Assembly: GCA_009763385.1 (NCBI GenBank)
Contig: CM019824.1
Location: 152,340,305-152,404,304, forward strand
Source: Coix lacryma-jobi var. lacryma-jobi
Lineage: Eukaryota > Streptophyta > Magnoliopsida > Poales > Poaceae
Length of the DNA stretch: 64,000 nt
Direction: 5' to 3'
In this document: one piece after another, positions 57,636 through 64,000 of the stretch
How positions within the stretch are numbered: the first letter of the stretch is position 1
Layout of the letters: each line of letters begins with the position of its first letter
Notes under the pieces: generated by a model
Databases searched by the model: none
Seen by the model: only the letters and a program-made list of their open reading frames with translations
Told to the model about the DNA's origin: nothing
Program-made: the position numbers and the translations under genes

Positions 57636-59030
57636 TGTTGACACTGGTTATCTATTAAAATTAAAGGATAAATAAATATGAAAAGGGCATGAATTCAGTC
57701 ACCAACAAAGGTTTAGGGTTTTAATTGACAATATTCCACGAGTTTTGGTGAATTGTGATTCTGCAGGGACTAAACCAGGAAACCAGCACTGATTGCTTCC
57801 CCTAGAAGGAAACCGACGCGAGATAACGCAACCGGCACGTCAGGAATATTCTAGAAGACTCCAGAGGACACAAGAAGACACCAGGAGGTCGACCACCACG
57901 AGAGGATGACAGGTGGGACCAACCGGTCCCACCATGAGACCGGTCAGTCTCCCCCGGGCCCGCTGGCTTCCATCTTCTGCAAGCTTCCTCCACCGAACCC
58001 TAGGACTCATCTCCACCGTCCCTGAAGTCGGTTTGATCTAACGGCCGCGGTTGATCCCTCAGGGCTATATAAGCAGACCCAGACCCCCCTCTCCAGGCAT
58101 CTCCATCTTCATTATTCATCTCCACATCGGAAACTAGAGTTTCAATTAGAAGTAGAGGTCCCCCTAGATGAATCTCTTCTAGTTCATCTAGAATTAGATC
58201 TAGTTCATCTAGTTGTAATCAAGAGCCAGCTATCAAGTAGAAGACTAGTTACCCCTCTATTTAGGATTAGAACCTAGTCTTATACTAGAACTAGAAGAGA
58301 GAGAGAGAGGAAGAGATCAAGAAGGAGCTTCGGCCTATCGGATCAACTTCTTCATCTTGTACCTGCGGATTCAAGTTCATCTTCAACTTGCTTCAGCGAT
58401 TGTTTCGGTAATCAACGTCTATATTTAAGTTTGAGTTATTGTTCTTATTATTCTTAAGGTTTATGACTCTCTTTTGAGTACTTTAATTCTAAGTTGCTCT
58501 AGAGTTAGAGTAGTTGGATAGTGTAAGCGTGGTGCTTAGACTTGATAGCTCATCATAAATGCCTCCTATAACGCCGGTAGTAGTGGTTGTTCTCAAGGGT
58601 GACTCTTATAGCCTTGTTGATTCTTCTATAGTCCACTTACCCGTGTGTAGGCTTGGTAGGATTATACATTTGCATAAAAGACTCATACTCTGTTTGTGAC
58701 CTTTTATGGCAACTTCCCCACTAAGAATAATATAAACATATCACTCTTAAGTTGGATTTAGATAGCCTTAGTGATCCCCTCTATGCATCTAGATTCTCCG
58801 TCCTTGTTAGCTATTCAGGGGTTAGACTTTAAGACTTAACACTATCCGTTCCCTTGGGTTCGATATTAAAACTGGGTTACTCTGGTGAAGTGCTACATCC
58901 GTAGATCTTATCTGTGCGCTTGCGGATAAAGTAGAGTGTGCGTTAATTTATACCAACAAGCATTTCTGGCGCCGTTGCCGGGGATAGAGTTTATCTCTAC
59001 TCTTGGTAGCGATGTTAGTAAGTGTCAACA
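57636..59030 (+). repeat. Athila-type 5' LTR
   Basis: It starts TGTTGACAC and ends GTCAACA, 1395 bp, co-linear with 19974-21367 with scattered differences. TATATAA lies at 58066-58072. Confidence 0.9.
58967..58984 (+). other. PBS-like sequence embedded in the Athila LTR
   Basis: TGGCGCCGTTGCCGGGGA matches the 3' end of plant tRNA-Asp(GTC) exactly but lies inside the LTR, 72 bp before the equivalent position of the working PBS. The flanking AACAAGCATTTC is shared with the true PBS. Confidence 0.8.
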
Positions 59031-59038
59031 AGCATTTC

Positions 59039-59056
59039 TGGCGTCGTTGCCGGGGA
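59039..59056 (+). other. Primer-binding site, tRNA-Asp
   Basis: TGGCGTCGTTGCCGGGGA lies eight bases after the LTR end. One mismatch to the tRNA-Asp(GTC) 3' end. Confidence 0.8.
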
Positions 59057-62000
59057 ACGGTAGATCAACTTAAGTCTTAGTTTAACCTTGTAATCATACT
59101 TTTATCTTTTCCTTTTTGTCCCAGTCTTTTCATTATTTTTGTTTTCATTCTTATGAATGTTGTTTTTGAATTCCACTCTTATCTATCACTACCCCATGAG
59201 CAAGCTATAACCAATAGAATCCTTATACCCCATCATAATACCCGGTTATGAGCTATGCCTACCTTTCTGCTGCACTGTCCTTGTAATGAGCATAGAAATA
59301 TAATTATGAAAATATTCCTTCGGGTATTCTTGTCACTGACCTTTCCAGGTCTGGAGCAGAAAAGAACGAAGGAACAACAAACACAAGGTATGTCCCATCA
59401 ATCATCATGCAACATTGAATTACATTCATCCAATCTTGATTTGTGCAAAATCCAAGCTTGGGGAATAGGCTTTCTAAGAATATTTCTTGCCATGTTGCTA
59501 TGTTGGTTGTCCCTACCTTTAGGATATGCTCATATACTTATCATACTCTTTCATCACCATCTGAATAAATCTCTACAATGCTTTCATGTTATCTTTATTT
59601 GCTATAGTTTATTCTTTGGTTTTGAAGTATTATCATATACCTTTTAAATTAGGCATGGAGCTTAGTTTAACTGTTTTCATGAATTAAAGTAAGACATGGT
59701 GTCTGGTTTGATTCTTGAGCTAAAAGGTGTGCTGATTTTACCTCTAAAGGCTTTTAAATTAAGTATGGTGCTTAGGTTAAAATGCCTTCCTAGATCGAAT
59801 TAGACGTGGTGTCTAGGTTGATTTCTGAACTGATAGTATGCTATAGTAGATTTTGGATATTTTGTTGGACTAACCCCTGCAGGGAAACTTTCAATATCAA
59901 TTTGGGAAAGTCCAGAGATGAACTCACACTGGAGATGAAGAGACACATGAACTTCAACAACTTTGCACAATGAAGACTCAGCTCATTCATCATGGATGAA
60001 AGAACTATGAGTATCAAAGTTTATTTATTTTGTCTTCTACTGCAAGTTATCTTTTGCCTTGGATCATGTTAAAGTGCAGCCAACACATAAAATACTAGTC
60101 TATGTTAAAACAATCCTAAAAAAACATCTTTTTATTAGCATAGATGCAAAATACATAAGTTATGGATAACAACCCATGTTTCAAATTCTTGCAATCCTTC
60201 GGGTATATGTCCACTAACATTATGCAGGAGAGAAATTTTGTTGATTCATGGTTTGGTCTAAACATTGAAGATCCAAAACCCAAACCATAGACACACAAAC
60301 CTACTCTCAGATCACAAATGGTGCTAGCCTAGCTTTGAGTCTTGCTTGGGCGCTGATGACAAACAGGATGCAACTTACCTCATATGAGACAACCTATGCC
60401 TGCAACCATCATTGCCCAAGACATCAAGACAAGAAGTGGGAAGTTATCCTCTTTTCTAATCAAGAGCTAGCTTGGGAGACAAGATGGTACCACTACAACA
60501 ATAGCAAAATCTACAAGTCAAACACATGAACATGTGTTTGGGAGTCCATCTACATCACAAGCCAGCCTGGGAGAGAATTTTGTTGTCTAGATGTGTTTCA
60601 CAATCAAAGGGAGGAAGGAGAAACTCAACTTCAAACATATTGATCTCCTACCCACCACTTTGATCAATACAAGCCACTAGACGCTATCCCAGTGGAGAAG
60701 AACAATATGATCCACCACACATTCTTGGAAGACCGTTCTTGAACAACATCAATGTTATCATCTTTGCCGGACCTGGAGAAGTCAACTTTTGGATTTTTTC
60801 GCTGCATCTTCAACATCTACATTACTTATGAGCAGCCAAAGAGAACCAAGAGAAGACCTCGAAGGGAGAACCAACTACCAAGAATTGAGGAGGGCATCAT
60901 GAAGGATGAAGCCACTGCACCACAAGAATTAGGAGATGGAGAGATACCACTTGAGCCAGCAAATCAAGAAGAACAGTCGATAAGATCTCCATCATCTAGA
61001 CACTGTTGAGAGGACAAGTCTCAGTTGTGACATTACAAGATAAAAGACTATCATAGAGACACTCGAGTAGCAGCTCTAAATTTAAGTCTCTTGCCAACCC
61101 AATGATTAAACGAAAACAAGAAAGGTTGACAAGAGAAGAATGCGGAACTGTCCCTACATCCTCATAGTACAAAATTAATACAAGAAAGAGAGAGGATCCT
61201 GGGCGACATACTCGAGGAACAATGCACCTTCACTGATAAGTCGACACAAGAGAAGGAAGGTCGATACCTATAAAGATTATTCCACTGTGATCTTCCTCCT
61301 CTCAAGCACACTGTGAGCAAGAAAAGACAAGCCGGATAGACAAGAGAAGCTTCCACAAGGTGGTTCGACACAATCACTCTTCAATGACAAAGTAACATTT
61401 CAAGGTAAGTAACCATCACTGTAAAAGCTTCTTCTTGATTCTAGTATGAACATAAATAAAAACAAAACATGTTTAAGTTGCACCTCACTTGATCCAACCT
61501 AATCAACTCAACATGTTTAGTCCTTTGATCTTTGCTTTACTCTCTTGAACATCACTGTCTTAACTAAATGAGCTAAAATGTTGTGCATCAAACCTTTGGA
61601 AAATGATATATTTCAATCATGAAAAGATCCACAATTTATGCATAGATTATCCTTCCTTGGGTTAAGTAATTTGATCTGTTAAATATTTTAAGATGCTACT
61701 TTCATACTCATCCTCTGATCCAATCACCCATATTAAGATTGAATAGAACACATAAACAAAAAGTTTGTCTTGTGCAATGTGCCTAAGGTTAGAGGGGAAT
61801 AAACAAAACTTTTGGTTCTGTTGGTGTTTTTCCACCAACAGAGCCCATGCACTTGATCTCTACCTTGATGAGCAGGATACACTCTTGAGCAACACATGGA
61901 GAATCACTCCCAAATTTTACATAGTGAAGGTCCTAGATCAGCAAGAACATGCACACTGAGCAAGATGCTGCCAGCTTCCATAATTAATGCTTCATTTCAA

Positions 62001-62062
62001 ACTGCTGGACGAACGAAGAACAAGAGTGACACCATATCAAGAGGCATAAACAAGAAGGAATG
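59057..62062 (+). other. Athila internal region, no intact gene
   Basis: Where gag should lie, no long open frame exists. Repeated short phrases such as GACATGGTGTCTGGTTTGA and GACGTGGTGTCTAGGTTGA occur at 59650-59820. A short basic frame at 60752-61009 (KRTKRRPRRENQ) has no recognisable domain. Confidence 0.45.
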
Positions 62063-62195
62063 ATGGAAGACTTCGTAGTCAGAATTAGAGGTCATGAAGT
62101 CCCCATAGACTTCTTGATCCTCGACATGAGAAGACGATGATGTCCACCTCATCCTAGGAAGACCATTCCTCTACGCTACAAGTGCAATCATCTAC
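62063..62195 (+). pseudogene. Athila-type protease remnant
   Basis: Two frames joined by a shift near 62135 give EVPIDFLILDM followed by VHLILGRPFLYATSAII. This is the protease tail pattern of Athila/Tat Gypsy elements (DFLVLDM, then LILGRPFLAT). It fixes the plus-strand orientation of the internal region. Confidence 0.6.
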
Positions 62196-63212
62196 AAGAG
62201 GAACACTTTCCTAGGAAAAGGCATGATGCAACTTCATCAACTACATACCCAATGAAGCACCCAAGAAAAATAGAAGTGAAATATGCCGCTCTCAAAGCCA
62301 AAGAAGATAAGCTATCAAGAATAGAGAGGCCAATCACGAAGAAGAAGCTATCGGCACTGTCCTAGAAAAGAAAGGAGAGAAACCTCAAGACAGTAAACCA
62401 CAGGAAGTGAAGACCCAGACCAAGAAAGTATGGAAGAAAAAGTCCGCACCTAAGAGGTACAATCAATAACAACTTTCCAAACGTCTGACATACCTTGGGA
62501 GGTCTGAACCAAGGGAAGGTCCGGTTCGTCGGACCTAAATATCCGAACCTTCGCCAAAAGGTAAAAATCGGTAGTTATCTTTATATTTACTTTGCTGCAT
62601 ATTTCTCATATCCATTTCCTGCATCATCATATTTAATTCACAAACATTTTAATTTCTGCATTGCATTAGAAAAGAAAATAAAAATATTGCATTTGTTACG
62701 CTACACCATAAACTATGAAGCCCCATGTGAATAATTCTATGGTGTGTAAAAACCCACGGGAATGTTCATCGTGGTGGCATAAAAATAATAAAAATAAATA
62801 TGCATTCATCATGTGCATTTTCTCTTGCATCATAAAAATATAAAAACATAAAAATATTGAGAAAGAGATTATACTGAAATTCTGGACAACTAAGGCTTGA
62901 GTGGCCAACCGCTAATGCTTAATCTGTTCCACAAGTTTTGTTGTCTATTTGAGTTTCACAGGATTTGAAAGGCCAAGAAAAGCTGACGAACAAGTGAATG
63001 CTCCATCCACTGTTGGAGCACTATCTCAACAAACATCAACATCAATCAAAGCTCTGATAGAGGAAGGACATATCCACGGCCAGTCTGCTATATTGCAAGA
63101 TCGAATGACTACGTCAACATTCAGCTTGGGGGAAGACACTCCCATGTATCCACGTAAGTATCTTTATCCTCTTAAGTTTTTCATTCTATAAAGAAATTCA
63201 AAACACCAAAAA

Positions 63213-63330
63213 AATGTGAGCACATGAAGGCTCACCCTTAAAAAGAAAAGAACAAAAATATGTGGGCACATGAAGGCTCACCATTAATTAAAAAAGAGAC
63301 AAAAATATATGAGCACATGAAGGCTCAACG
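63213..63330 (+). repeat. Short tandem repeat in the Athila internal region
   Basis: Three copies of a unit of about 46 bp, each with GAGCACATGAAGGCTCA or a close variant, at 63218, 63264 and 63311. The core phrase is partly palindromic. Confidence 0.7.
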
Positions 63331-63391
63331 CTATGAAGGGAACCAGCTTGGGGGAGACGCACCCCCGTTATCTTCACGAATCAGGTATGTC

Positions 63392-63433
<42 letters not shown>
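63392..63433. repeat. TTA trinucleotide microsatellite
   Basis: About 14 copies of TTA/ATT. Likely length-polymorphic. Confidence 0.85.
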
Positions 63434-63435
<2 letters not shown>

Positions 63436-64000
63436 TACTGCTATTAGCTTTTATCTTAAAGTGTGTTAGATTAAATAAATAAAATAGTGTGTCTAGTTTG
63501 TTTTAAGAAGTTGATGACCAAAGAAGAACCCTCTCTCTCTAATCTTTTGCATGAAAATGATGAATAGTTGCTCTATCTAATTTCTTTCAAGTACCTAGTC
63601 TTCAAAGCATGAGTTCTCCTCATTAATAATGATGCCTTAAAATAAAATTAAATACATGGTTGGCAAATACTTAATCTAAGGTCCAGGTAATTGAGATATG
63701 ACATGTGATGATCTAAGCTGCTATTATCTTGTTCTAAACAACACTAAAGTTTCGGAGATTTCTAAATATGAATATGACTAATAATTGCATTGAGTTAAAT
63801 TAAGCTTTGTGACCCTGTGAGTAGTTTATCATGCCATTGAATTGAGATCACTTACATATTTCATCCATCTTTCGCATAAATGCTCATAATTATCTGTTGC
63901 TACCCTCTCAGAAGTTTGTTGGAAGCATGTGGCTATTAAAAAAAAAGAAGAGAAAAAAAGAGAGAAAAGAAAAAAAAAGAGATCTGAGGAAATAAAAAGG

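Larger units (their letters stand above)
57636..64000 (+). mobile_element. Athila-type Gypsy element, 5' LTR and part of the internal region
   Basis: The LTR (57636-59030) belongs to the same family as the solo LTR at 19974. It is followed by a tRNA-Asp PBS and about 5 kb of internal DNA that runs off the window. The five bases before it, GGTAT, should recur at the far end. The internal region has only a decayed protease segment and repeated AGCTTGGGGGA phrases familiar from Athila-like elements, so this copy is decayed or non-autonomous. Confidence 0.85.

Noticed and set aside
1..64000. tRNA or rRNA genes
   Set aside because: Only short tRNA-complementary primer-binding sites of retroelements were found; no cloverleaf-type sequence was recognised by eye.

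Overview
This is nuclear DNA of a flowering plant, most likely a panicoid grass of the sorghum/sugarcane/Miscanthus/maize group. Signs of this are intron-containing genes with GC-rich grass-type coding exons, a GLK1 transcription factor recognisable end to end, and dense, nested LTR retrotransposons and CACTA transposons. Only three host genes are supported. Most of the remaining 64 kb is transposable elements or their debris. No bacterial features, CRISPR arrays, rRNA or tRNA genes were seen.

Left part (1-6.3 kb): a Tourist-like MITE, then two trichome-birefringence-like (TBL) wall-polysaccharide O-acetyltransferase genes arranged tail to tail (1633-3112 plus, 3262-4957 minus), only about 150 bp apart.

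Nested block (6.3-25.3 kb): a decayed Tat-type Gypsy pol is split by a probable hAT-like element. That is split by a minus-strand Sirevirus solo LTR (TSD GATGC). That in turn is split by a nearly intact 14.8-kb Sirevirus (Copia) element (TSD GCAAC), whose 3' LTR holds an Athila-type solo LTR (TSD TGGTG). The Sirevirus carries gag, pol and a long env-like gene. The env-like gene is preceded by a second copy of the LTR-type palindrome array and a leader with possible introns.

GLK1 block (27.2-30.8 kb): a complete six-exon GOLDEN2-LIKE 1 gene on the minus strand (471 residues), with a Stowaway MITE upstream.

DNA-transposon block (30.9-44.2 kb): a 6.0-kb CACTA element (TSD CAG) with a truncated TNP2 gene and a seven-exon TnpA-like gene; two small non-autonomous CACTA elements; a truncated LTR; and a foldback-like MITE with perfect 19-bp ends.

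Right part (46.4-64 kb): a minus-strand LTR fragment with a large GC-rich tandem-repeat U3; a Gypsy element with an extra ORF upstream of gag (RIRE3/RIRE8-like), cut inside its reverse transcriptase by an Athila-type element. The Athila element continues past the window end. Its LTR contains a perfect copy of its own tRNA-Asp primer-binding site.

The three host genes have no evident pathway link: the TBL proteins act in the Golgi on wall polysaccharides, and GLK1 acts in the nucleus on chloroplast-development genes. All exon boundaries, TSDs and motif positions were read by eye. Family names rest on recognition of motifs, not on a database search.
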